From Bufo bufo (taxonomy: Eukaryota > Chordata > Amphibia > Anura > Bufonidae): 64,000 nt of DNA. A program made the position numbers and the translations under genes. Positions 10,382-20,384 of the stretch are shown piece by piece. Numbering within the stretch: position 1 is the stretch's first letter; every line of letters begins with the position of its first letter. The stretch is taken from NCBI RefSeq assembly GCF_905171765.1, contig NC_053389.1, positions 220,416,624 to 220,480,623 on the forward strand, read 5' to 3'. The notes under the pieces were generated by a model. It saw only the letters and a list, made by a program, of their open reading frames with translations. It searched no databases and was not told where the DNA came from.

Positions 10382-12178
10382 ATGGCCCGCCGGATGTTCT
10401 CGGCTGAGGAGGCATACGCCCAGCTTGCCTCCGACTCCGAGAGTCCTAGTGAGGACGAGGATGACCCCACTTTCCTTTTGTCATCCGCCTCCTCATCATC
10501 TATCGATGATGATGAGCCCCCAAGGCGGCGGAGACTCCACCAGGCGGAGCAAGGGGACCGCCATGCTAGGGACCCTGTGGCCCACCCTAGTACGAGCAGC
10601 TCTGGGGCTCGTACTAGTTTTCCAGCCCACCAGTTAAATCCACCGTAGCCCACTGCCGGTGAACTTGTCTGGTGTACCCCAGAGCGTTTTGAGCCTGTGA
10701 TTCCTGATTTTGTTGGTCAACCAGGAATCCAGATTTCTACAGTGGGCTTCACTGAATACGACTACTTTAGTCTTTTTTTCAGTGACCACTTTGTAAATCT
10801 AACGGTGGAGCAAACAAACCTGTACACCCAACAGTTTGTTGCTCAACACCTGGGCTCCTTTTTGGCTAGGCCCGGTGGCTGGACTCCGGTCAGTGCAGCC
10901 GAGATGAGGACGTTTTGGGACCTCGTGCTGCACATGGGCCTAGTCAAGAAACCTAGTGTCAGGCATTACTGGAGTTGGGACGTCCTCTACCAGACCCCAC
11001 TTTACAGTACGGCCATGACACGTACCCGGTTTGAGGCCATCCGGAAATGCCTGCATTATTCAGATAATGCAGCATGTCCCCCCCAAGGTGATCCTGCCTT
11101 TGACCGCCTATACAAAATCAGGCCGGTCATCGATCACTTTGGGGCCAAATTTGTACAGGCCTATGTACCTGGAAGGGAGGTCGTGGTTGATGAGTCTCTC
11201 ATTGCTTTCAAGAGAAGACTCATTTTGCGCCAGTATGTTCCCTCTAAGCGGGTGAGGCATGGCGTGAAGCTGTACAAACTTTGTGAGAGTACCTCAGGGT
11301 ACACTTACAAGTTTCATGTGTACGAGGGGCGAGATTCCCGTATTCAACCCCCAGAATGTCCCGCCACTCTGGGTGTTAGCGGGAAACTTGTGTGGGACCT
11401 TATGCACCCACTGCTAGATAAAGGTTACCACTTGTACGTGGATAACTTTTATACTAGTATCCCCTTGTTCCAGTCCCTCGCCGCCAGATCCACGTCCGCT
11501 TGTGGGACCGTGCAGAAAAATCAACGCGGCCTCCCTAGTCCCTACCCACCCCCTCCAGGTACCTATCCCCATGGGTGAAACCCGTGCCCTTACCAGTGAA
11601 AACCTGTTGCTGGTCAGATATAAGGACAAGAGGGATGTCCTTGTACTGTCCACAATTCATGGTAACGACATCACCCCTGTCCCTGTGCGAGGTACCGCGG
11701 CAACGGTCCTCAAGCCCGATTGTATTGTCGACTACAATCTGTATATGGGAGGAGTTGATCTCTCTGATCAAGTCCTCAAGCCATATAACGCCATGCGCAA
11801 AACCCGGGCATGGCACAAAAAAGTTGCGGTCTACTTGGTACAGGTTGCCTTGTACAATTCTTTCGTGCTGTCCCGGAGCGCTGGCAACACAGGGACATTC
11901 CTTCAGTTCTATGAGGCAGTCCTCAAAGCCCTGATCTTTTCTGACAGGGAAAGAGCAGCCCGGAGTACCTTCGGAACTGGAGGCACCCGGATCGTCCCTG
12001 GCCAACACTTTCCAGGTGTTGTCCCCCATACTGGAAGAAGGGACGGTCCCAAAAAAAGTGCAGAGTGTGTCACAGGAGGGGGATACGGAAGGACACCACT
12101 ACTCAGTGTGACACGTGCCCTGATCATCCGGGCCTCTGCATTGACGGTTGCTTCAGGGAGTACCACACTTCCACGTAG
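10382..12178 (+). pseudogene. piggyBac transposase (DDD, PGBD-like), one stop and two frameshifts
   Basis: The reading starts at ATG 10382 with an acidic, serine-rich N-terminus (about 88 codons), meets an in-frame TAG at 10646-10648, and continues in the same frame to about 11570. There a frameshift moves to the frame used up to about 12050, and a second frameshift in an A-run leads to the end at 12178. The piggyBac catalytic aspartates are recognisable: VVVDESLIAFKRR, then LYVDNFYTSIP, then YMGGVDLSDQ. The last segment encodes a cysteine-rich C-terminal domain (KKCRVCHRRGIRKDTT, then CDTCPDHPGLC) as in full-length piggyBac transposases. It excises and inserts DNA at TTAA. The lesions make it inactive, though decay is light. 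Confidence 0.9.
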
Positions 12179-12249
12179 TACTAAATTTATATCCCAATTT
12201 AGCCACTGACAATCGGATAAAAAACTGGTTCTCAGACTTGAGACACTAA

Positions 12250-12740
12250 GGCTGCGTTCACACGGGCGAGATTTCCGCGCGGGTGCAATGCGGTAGTGAA
12301 CGTATTGCACCCGCACTGAATCCCGACCCATTCATTTCTATGGGGCTGTTCAGATGAGCGGTGATTTTCACGCATCACTTGTGCGTTGCGTGAAAATCGC
12401 AGCATGCTCTATATGCTGCGTTTTTCACGCAACACAGGCCCCATAGAAGCAAGTGCGGATGCAGTGCGATTTTCACGCATGGTTGCTAGGTGACAGTCTA
12501 TTCACTGTATTATTTTCCCTTATAACATGGTTATAAGGGAAAATAATAGCATTCTGAAAACAGAATGCTTAGTAGGTGATCAATAGAGGGTTAAAAAAAA
12601 TATATATATTAACTCACCTTCTCCTCCTGTTCGCGTAGTTCCCGGTCTCTTCTTTACTTCTTTAATGATGAGCTGTGGGCTAAAGGACCTTTGGTGACGT
12701 CAGATCACATGCTCCAATCACATGGTCCATCACCGTTTTC
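12250..12740. mobile_element. Left half of a Harbinger-type MITE inside piggyBac
   Basis: After TAA at 12247-12249 the sequence GGCTGCGTTCACACGGGCG begins a MITE-like segment with GATTTTCACGCA blocks in both orientations and a perfect 18-bp-arm palindrome at 12509-12547. No matching right end was seen; the segment appears to stop near the element's usual centre (GGTCCATCACC). Confidence 0.6.
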
Positions 12741-13339
12741 GGTCGCGGTGGTATCCAGGATGTTTATATTTATTGTTATTTAGTTGTTTTTTTTATTATA
12801 CTGAAAGGGGGGGGTGATTTAAACTTTTATATAATTTTTTTTAAATATATTTTGTAAATTTCATTATATTTTTTATCATCATTTTAAGGCTCATAAATGA
12901 GCCTTTAAATTATGTTTTTGAATTTTTCATTTTGATCTTTTAGCGATTTAAAAAATGAAAATTTCTTTGCATTTTGCTCATTTCTTATGTTGGCCTGCCA
13001 TCTGGTGGCCAAAATAAGAATTGCAGCATTAATGCTCTGAATTTCTTCATAGAGATTGGGAGCATTCAGCGCATGTACTGGGAGTCCCGATTGGCCGCAC
13101 GGGGCTTCAGTACTAAACCCGGAAGTGTGAGCTTCTGGGTTTTTGCGCATTCAGGTGACGTGATCTCACTTGATCACAGCATCTAAAGCATTTAATTACC
13201 GCGATCGGCATTATTGCCGGTTGCGGTAATTAGCCACATGTCTCTGCTGTTTGAAACAGCAGAGACTTGCTGGCCATGACGCCCGCTGCACGTGCGAGCG
13301 GGCGTCATGCTTGTACGGCGCTGGTAGCGAAAGAGTTAA

Positions 13340-14142
13340 ACAATTAGGGGCAGTATTCTTTAATTAATAGGGTTGATAGTTTATGTAGAGAAGGACACTT
13401 ATTCTGTACATACCTGGTATGGTATTTTTTCTAAAACTAAGGCATACCTCTTGCAATAGCCGTTACATACACTTATGTTGATTTTTTATTTTGAAACGGG
13501 TTGAAATGAATTAAGTACCAGTGGTGGAATGTATAGCAAGGTTTTAATTGTCTCTTCCCCTTTGATTCTTTGTAACATAGTTGGTTACAGATGTCTGATA
13601 CCTGGCTGCATTCCTGCAGTATGAAGTAACTACACATACCTACTGACCTTTAGTTGAGGCTAGGATGGGCCGGGAGACTAGAAAACACATAGCTTTGGAA
13701 CAATGAACTCAGCTCCACTGAAGACATCATCTGGGCAAGATGTGTCTTGCTACCATCAACTCTCTTTGAATCATATGGGTGTCAGCCGAGTGCCATGTTG
13801 GGCGCTGGTCGAAGTGGAGCTGGCCCATTTGTTTTCATGGCTTTCGGTGACTGTCACTTTGATCTTAGTACATCTAATTGTCTATCTATCTATATAAAAA
13901 GAAAAATAAGAGCAGCACCACTGTAAAGGTGGTATGCCTGTGAATAGAACATTTGGAGGTTTCATGGGACTCCCAAAAAAGTTCAGTAGTAGTGTTCTTT
14001 ATTCACCAACATGATGCTTTAGTCCTCTTACTGGTACTTTTCTGCTTGAGAATGATGTTGGGGTGACATACTTGGTACAGCAATTTTATGGGTACTTATG
14101 ATTTGATATGATCCGCAGGATTATTTACTATTATACTTTATT
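13340..14142. other. No gene recognised
   Basis: Unique-looking sequence between the piggyBac and hAT elements. The only structure noted is a short TATC microsatellite near 13882-13896. ORFs are below 70 codons with no recognisable similarity. Confidence 0.5.
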
Positions 14143-14299
14143 ATTGTAATTAGTGTTGAGCGAACAGTTCGAGCATAGTTCGGGTCCGTACCGAATTTTG
14201 GGGTGTTCGTGACACGGACCCGAACCCGAACTTTTTCGTAAAGGTTCGGGTTCGTCGTTCGGCATGTATTTTGGTGCATTTTGAAAGGCTGCAAAGCAG

Positions 14300-14420
14300 C
14301 CAATCAACATGCATCATACTACTTGCCCTAAGATGCCATCGCAGCCATGCCTACTATTGGCAAGGCTGTGATTGGCCAAGTGCAGCATGTGACTCAGCCT
14401 CTTTATAAGCTTGTGCGCAC
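14300..14420 (+). promoter_or_regulatory. Putative transposase promoter (two CCAAT boxes, TATA)
   Basis: A CCAAT box at 14300-14304, an inverted one (ATTGG) at 14371-14375 and a TATA-like TTTATAAG at 14402-14409 occur in promoter-like order. The second hAT copy keeps the same arrangement at 34960-34964, 35031-35035 and 35061-35067 (TATTTAA). Conservation between two diverged copies supports a function; the transcription start and any intron between here and the ATG at 16895 are inferred. Confidence 0.55.
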
Positions 14421-14957
14421 GTCGGGACGTGCTCACTCCCGATGTGAATAGAACAGGGATAGACGCAGCTGATGCTAGGGCGAGAATAGGCAGGGATAAT
14501 TGAATAACTGGAAGCAAATTTCTCTCCTCCACCTGTGATTCATCTGAACAACTGCAGCTGAGCTGCTTTTTTGATAGGGATTGGCTATTTTTAGAGTGGC
14601 CAGAGTGATTTTTCCATCCACATGTACCTGGGCTGACCGCCGGCCGCCATTTTGCGACTTGTAGTGCTGCAGCAGAAGCTGCCACAGTGTGCATTCCAAA
14701 GCTCCAAACAAGTCAGACATCTACACCTGGGATTCAGACCAATAGCGATTTAGCAGCACAGTCCAAGGCTATTTTTTTTAAAGGTTGTGCAGACCATTTT
14801 GTGGCACATGTTACTGGGCTGATAGGCGGCGGCCATCTTGGGACTAGTGCTGCAGCACAATCTCTCCCAACGTCCATTAATCACTTGTAATAGTGGTCTG
14901 TGCCATAGAAATCCTACATCAGGGACTTGGGTGTGCTTGTGTCACCCCTACTAATAC

Positions 14958-16838
14958 CAGTCCACCTGTAATCCATACAGTGAAAAGCCATAAAGTATTC
15001 CAGTGAGGGAATTTTTTTTTTATTTAAAAAAGGCCAAGTTAGTTTATCTGGCGTTCAATATACTAGATACAGTTAGGCCTGCGTTTCATACATCTGGAAT
15101 TAGCAAACTAATGTGCTGGGGTTGGGAAAACATATATGTACCCATACAAGAATCTGTCAAAGAAAGCGGTACTCACATATAACAGTCATTCCATCTGTAA
15201 TCCATACAGTCAAAAGACTGAAAGTATTCCAGTGAGGGAATTTTTTTTATTTAAAAAAGGCCAAGTTAGTTTATCTGGCGTTCAATATACTAGATACAGT
15301 TAGGCCTGCGTTTCATACATCTGGAATTAGCAAACTAATGTGCTGGGGTTGGGAAAACATATATTTACCCATACTAGAATCTGTCAAAGAAAGCGGTACT
15401 CACATATAACAGTCATTCCATCTGTAATCCATACAGTCAAAAGACTGAAAGTATTCCAGTGAGGGAATTTTTTTTTTATTTAAAAAAGGCCAAGTTAGTT
15501 TATCTGGCGTTCAATATACTAGATACAGTTAGGCCTGCGTTTCATACATCTGGAATTAGCAAACTAATGTGCTGGGGTTGGGAAAACATATATGTACCCA
15601 TACTAGAATCTGTCAAAGAAAGCGGTACTCACATATAACAGTCATTCCATCTGTAATCCATACAGTCAAAAGACTGAAAGTATTCCAGTGAGGGAATTTT
15701 TTATTTATTTAAAAAAGGCCAAGTTAGTTTATCTGGCGTTCAATATACTAGATACAGTTAGGCCTGCGTTTCATACATCTGGAATTAGCAAACTAATGTG
15801 CTGGGGTTGGGAAAACATATATGTACCCATACTAGAATCTGTCAAAGAAAGCGGTACTCACATATAACAGTCATTCCATCTGTAATCCATACAGTCAAAA
15901 GACTGAAAGTATTCCAGTGAGGGAATTTTTTTTTTATTTAAAAAAGGCCAAGTTAGTTTATCTGGCGTTCAATATACTAGATACAGTTAGGCCTGCGTTT
16001 CATACATCTGGAATTAGCAAACTAATGTGCTGGGGTTGGGAAAACATATATGTACCCATACTAGAATCTGTCAAAGAAAGCGGTACTCACATATAACAGT
16101 CATTCCATCTGTAATCCATACAGTCAAAAGACTGAAAGTATTCCAGTGAGGGAATTTTTTTTTTATTTAAAAAAGGCCAAGTTAGTTTATCTGGCGTTCA
16201 ATATACTAGATACAGTTAGGCCTGCGTTTCATACATCTGGAATTAGCAAACTAATGTGCTGGGGTTGGGAAAACATATATGTACCCATACTAGAATCTGT
16301 CAAAGAAAGCGGTACTCACATATAACAGTCATTCCATCTGTAATCCATACAGTCAAAAGACTAAAAGTATTCCAGTGAGGGAATTTTTTATTTATTTAAA
16401 AAAGGCCAAGTTAGTTTATCTGGCGTTCAATATACTAGATACAGTTAGGCCTGCGTTTCATACATCTGGAATTAGCAAACTAATGTGCTGGGGTTGGGAA
16501 AACATATATGTACCCATACTAGAATCTGTCAAAGAAAGCGGTACTCACATATAACAGTCATTCCATCTGTAATCCATACAGTCAAAAGACTGAAAGTATT
16601 CCAGTGAGGGAATTTTTTTTTTATTTAAAAAAGGCCAAGTTAGTTTATCTGGCGTTCAATATACTAGATACAGTTAGGCCTGCGTTTCATACATCTGGAA
16701 TTAGCAAACTAATGTGCTGGGGTTGGGAAAACATATATGTACCCATACTAGAATCTGTCAAAGAAAGCGGTACTCACATATAACAGTCATTCCATCTGTA
16801 ATCCATACAGTCAAAAAACTGAAAGTATTCCAGTGAGG
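14958..16838. repeat. 229-bp tandem array, eight copies plus a partial
   Basis: Units starting CATTCCATCTGTAATCC begin at about 14958, 15186, 15413, 15642, 15871, 16100, 16329 and 16558, with a partial copy from 16787. Units 2-8 are nearly identical; the first is more diverged. Each contains a variable T-run before ATTTAAAAAAGGCC. The array sits between the promoter-like region and the transposase ATG. Confidence 0.95.
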
Positions 16839-16894
16839 GGATTTTGCTTATAAAAAATAATATATTTCATTGTGGTGCGAGTTGAATCGCAACA

Positions 16895-19800
16895 ATGAAG
16901 AAAAATACTATTAAGGGACGAGGACGCGGTCGTGGTGGTGTCCGTGGAGCCTCTGTTGCTGGTAGAGGACGTGGCCGTTCGGCCCCAGGCGCACACAGTA
17001 GGGAACGAACTCCCTCAACTAGCCGGCAGAATGTACCGCAATATCTCGTGGGGCCCAATGCCGCTCTTAGGATGGTAAGGCCTGAGCAGGTACAGGCATT
17101 AATCGATTGGGTGGCCGACAGTGCTTCCAGCACGTTCACCACATGGTCTTCCACCCAGTCTTCTGCGGAAAGCGCACAGGTGGCACCTGAAAACCAAGCC
17201 CATCAGTCTGTCACATCACCCCCAAGCATATCAGGGAAACGGTCTGAGCCACAAGTTATGCAGCAGTCTCTTCTTCTGTTTGAAGACTCTGCTTCCAGGG
17301 TTTCCCAGGGGCGTCCACCTAGCCCTTCCCCAGTGGAGGAAGACATACCATGCACTGACGCACAACCACTTATGTCTCCAGATGAAGAGGACATGGGAAT
17401 ACCACCACAGCAGAGTCACCGACTCTCTGATGATGACGAAACACAGGTGCCCACTGCCGCGTCTTTTTGCAGTGTGCAGACTGAACAGGAGGAGGTCAGG
17501 GAGGGAGACTGGGTGGAAGACGATGCAGAGGACGATGAGGTCTTAGACCCCACATGGACTGAAGGTCGTGGCGATGACTTTCACAGTTCAGAGGAAGAGG
17601 TAGTGGTGAGACCGAGACAACAGCGAAGCCAAAGAGGGAGCAGGGGGCCAAAGCAGACGAGCCGCCGCCCCCAGAGTTCGCCTGCTACTGGACATCGCCA
17701 ACAGGGACCCAGCCCCACAAAGGCAGCTTCAAAGAGTTCCCTGGCATGGCACTTCTTTAAACAATGTCCTACCGACAAGACCCGAGTGACTTGCACGCTC
17801 TGCCATCAGAGCCTGAGGCGAGGCATTAACGTTCTGAACCTCAGCACAACCTGCATGACCAGGCATCTACATGCAAAGCATGAACTGCAGTGGGGTACAC
17901 ACCTTAAAAACCAGGCACTCGCTGAGGCTCCCCCTGCTCCCTCTACCGCTGCTGCCTCGGCTTCCGCCTCGAGAGGAATGTTGCCACCTGCCGAGCAGCA
18001 AACAGAGGATGTGCCACCGACACCACCACCACCGCCACCGTCAACTAGCGTCTCCACTATATCACACAGCAGCGTTCAGCTCTCAATATCTCAAACCTTA
18101 GAGAGGAAGCGCAAATTCCCCCCGAGTCACCCTCGAGCCCTTGGCCTGAACGCCAGCATTTCTAAACTGCTGGCCTTTGAAATGCTGTCATTGCGGCTGG
18201 TGGACACAGACAGCTTCAAACAGCTGATGGCCATGGCTGTCCCGCAGTATGTGGTTCCCAGCCGCCACTACTTCTCCAAGACAGCCGTGCCTTCCCTGCA
18301 CATGCAAGTGTCCGATAAAATCAAGTGTGCACTGCGCAACGCCATTTGTGGCAAGGTCCACCTAACCACAGATACGTGGACCAGTAAGCACGGCCAGGGA
18401 CGCTATATCTCACTAACTGCACACTGGATGAATGTAGTGGCGGCTGGGCCCCCGGCGGACAGTTCCTTGGCGCACGTCCTTCCGCCCCCTAGGATCGCAG
18501 GGCATCATTCTCTGCCTCCTGTAGCCTCCTCCTCCTACTCGGCTTCCTCCTCCACTGCTTCCACCAGCTCATCCGGTCAGCCACACACCTTCACCACCAA
18601 CTTCAGCACAGCCCGGGGTAAACGTCAGCAGGCCATTCTGAAACTCATATGTTTGGGGGACAGGCCCCACAGCGCAAAGGAGTTGTGGCGGGGTATTGAA
18701 CAACAGACCGACGAGTGGTTTCTGCCGGTGGGCCTCAAGCCAGGCCTGGTGGTATGCGATAATGGGCGAAATCTCGTGGCAGCTCTGGGACTAGCCGGTT
18801 TGACGCACATCCCTTGCCTGGCGCATGTGCTGAACTTGGTGGTGCAGAGGTTCATTCACCACTACCCCAACATGTCAGAGCTGCTGCATAAAGTGCGGGC
18901 CGTCTGTGCGCGCTTCCGCCGTTCACATCCTGCCGCTGCTCGCCTGTCTGCTCTACAGCGGAACTTCGGCCTTCCCGCTCACCGCCTCATATGCGACGTG
19001 CCCACCCGGTGGAACTCCACCTTGCACATGCTGGAGAGACTGTGCGAGCAGCAGCAGGCCATAGTGGAGTTTCAGCTGCAGCACGCTCGCGTCAGTCGTA
19101 CTGCCGAACAGCACCACTTCACCACCAATGATTGGGCCTCCATGCGAGACCTGTGTGCCCTGCTGCGCTGTTTCGAGTACTCCACCAACATGGCCAGTGG
19201 CGATGACACTGTTATCAGCGTTACAATACCACTTCTATGTCTCCTTGAGAAAACACTTAGGGCAATGATGTTAGAGGAGCTGGCCCAGGTGGAGGAGGAG
19301 GAGGAGGATGAGGGCTCGTTTCTAACACTTTCGGGCCAGTCTGTTCGAAGTGGCTCAGAGGGAGGTTTGTTTAAGCAGCAGAGGACAGGTTCACAAGTCG
19401 CCAGCCAAGGCACTGTACTGGAGGACGAGGAGGATGAGGAGGAGGAGGTGGAGGGGGACGAGGATGACGCAAGTTCACAGCGGGGTGGCAGCCCAGGCCC
19501 ATCACTGGTGCGTGGCTGGGGGGATACGGTGGACGATGACGATACGCCTCCCACAGAGGACAGCTTGTCCTTACCCATGGGTAGCCTGGCCCACATGAGC
19601 GAATATATGCTCCAATGCCTGCGCAACGACAGCAGAGTTGCCCACGTTTTAACGTGTGCAGACTACTGGGTGGCCACCCTGCTGGATCCCCGGTATAAAG
19701 ACAATGTGCCCACTTTAATTCCTGAACTGGAGCGCGACCGTAAGATGCGCGAGTACAAGCGCACGCTGATAGAGGCGCTCTTGAGAGCATTCCCACATGT

Positions 19801-20281
19801 CACAGGGGAACAGGTGGAAGGTGAAGGCAGAGGAGTGGCAAGAGGTCGCCAACGCAGCTGTGTGACGGCCAGCTCATCTGAGGGCAGGGTTAGCATGGCA
19901 GAAATGTGGAAAAGTTTTGTCTCCACGCCACAGCTATCTGCACCGACACCTGATACGGAACGTGTTAGCAGGAGGCAGCATTTCACTAACATGGTTGAAC
20001 AGTATGTCTGCACACCCCTCCACATCCTGACGGATGGTTCGGCCCCATTCAACTACTGGGTTTCGAAATTGTCCACGTGGCCAGAGTTAGCATGTTATGC
20101 CTTGGAGGTGCTTTCCTGCCCGGCGGCCAGCGTTTTATCTGAACGCGTATTCAGCACGGCAGGGGGCGTCATTACTGACAAGCGCAGCCGCCTGTCCACA
20201 GCCAACGTGGACAAGCTGACCTTCATAAAGATGAACCAGGCATGGATCCCACAGGACCTGTCCCTCCCTTGTGCAGAGTAG
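16895..20281 (+). CDS. hAT transposase with BED zinc finger, intact ORF
   Basis: 1128 codons with no stop; the ATG at 16895 is in good context (ACAATGA), preceded by a TATAAAAAAT at about 16849. Residues 8-28 are Gly/Arg-rich (RGRGRGGVRG), 100-280 are acidic and Ser-rich. A BED-type zinc finger lies at about 281-332 (CTLCHQSL with MTRHLHAKH). The RNase H-like catalytic region follows: LTTDTWTS (Asp near 492), VVCDNGRN (Asp near 622), IPCLAHVLNL and TRWNSTLHMLERL near 705. Acidic Glu runs occur near 800 and 850. The C-terminal hAT dimerisation domain (about 1055-1120) contains PAASVLSERVFSTAGG and LTFIKMNQAWIP. The family excises and inserts transposon DNA with 8-bp duplications; the closest known types are ZBED/Ac-like hATs. 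Longer than typical hAT enzymes (600-800 residues) because of the N-terminal and acidic insertions. GC content is well above the flanks. Confidence 0.92.
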   Translation: MKKNTIKGRGRGRGGVRGASVAGRGRGRSAPGAHSRERTPSTSRQNVPQYLVGPNAALRMVRPEQVQALIDWVADSASSTFTTWSSTQSSAESAQVAPENQAHQSVTSPPSISGKRSEPQVMQQSLLLFEDSASRVSQGRPPSPSPVEEDIPCTDAQPLMSPDEEDMGIPPQQSHRLSDDDETQVPTAASFCSVQTEQEEVREGDWVEDDAEDDEVLDPTWTEGRGDDFHSSEEEVVVRPRQQRSQRGSRGPKQTSRRPQSSPATGHRQQGPSPTKAASKSSLAWHFFKQCPTDKTRVTCTLCHQSLRRGINVLNLSTTCMTRHLHAKHELQWGTHLKNQALAEAPPAPSTAAASASASRGMLPPAEQQTEDVPPTPPPPPPSTSVSTISHSSVQLSISQTLERKRKFPPSHPRALGLNASISKLLAFEMLSLRLVDTDSFKQLMAMAVPQYVVPSRHYFSKTAVPSLHMQVSDKIKCALRNAICGKVHLTTDTWTSKHGQGRYISLTAHWMNVVAAGPPADSSLAHVLPPPRIAGHHSLPPVASSSYSASSSTASTSSSGQPHTFTTNFSTARGKRQQAILKLICLGDRPHSAKELWRGIEQQTDEWFLPVGLKPGLVVCDNGRNLVAALGLAGLTHIPCLAHVLNLVVQRFIHHYPNMSELLHKVRAVCARFRRSHPAAARLSALQRNFGLPAHRLICDVPTRWNSTLHMLERLCEQQQAIVEFQLQHARVSRTAEQHHFTTNDWASMRDLCALLRCFEYSTNMASGDDTVISVTIPLLCLLEKTLRAMMLEELAQVEEEEEDEGSFLTLSGQSVRSGSEGGLFKQQRTGSQVASQGTVLEDEEDEEEEVEGDEDDASSQRGGSPGPSLVRGWGDTVDDDDTPPTEDSLSLPMGSLAHMSEYMLQCLRNDSRVAHVLTCADYWVATLLDPRYKDNVPTLIPELERDRKMREYKRTLIEALLRAFPHVTGEQVEGEGRGVARGRQRSCVTASSSEGRVSMAEMWKSFVSTPQLSAPTPDTERVSRRQHFTNMVEQYVCTPLHILTDGSAPFNYWVSKLSTWPELACYALEVLSCPAASVLSERVFSTAGGVITDKRSRLSTANVDKLTFIKMNQAWIPQDLSLPCAE

Positions 20282-20384
20282 TCCTTATTAACTGCCTAAA
20301 ACATGTCTTGTTGTGCTACGGGCCACTTCTTTATTTGATACAAATTTTATGAAACCCACAGTTGAATGAAACTCTTCTCTGTCT

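Larger units (their letters stand above)
9360..13335 (+). mobile_element. piggyBac element with decayed transposase
   Basis: TTAA at 9356-9359 and 13336-13339 bounds ends that match imperfectly (CCTCTTCCGGACACAGGGCG and, inverted, CTCTTTCGCTACCAGCGCCG). The first 360 bp is a string of hairpins including GGGCGTACAGGTACGCCC and TGATCACCGCCGCACGGCGG. The middle holds a piggyBac transposase; the right third holds half of a Harbinger-type MITE. The element closely resembles the terminal sequence of the TTAA element ending at 48094. Confidence 0.85.

Noticed and set aside
13703..13897. 64-codon ORF with a hydrophobic end
   Set aside because: No recognisable similarity, runs into a microsatellite, and lacks any supporting signal.
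14958..16838. CRISPR-like array
   Set aside because: Units are 229 bp, contiguous and lack spacers; the genome is eukaryotic.
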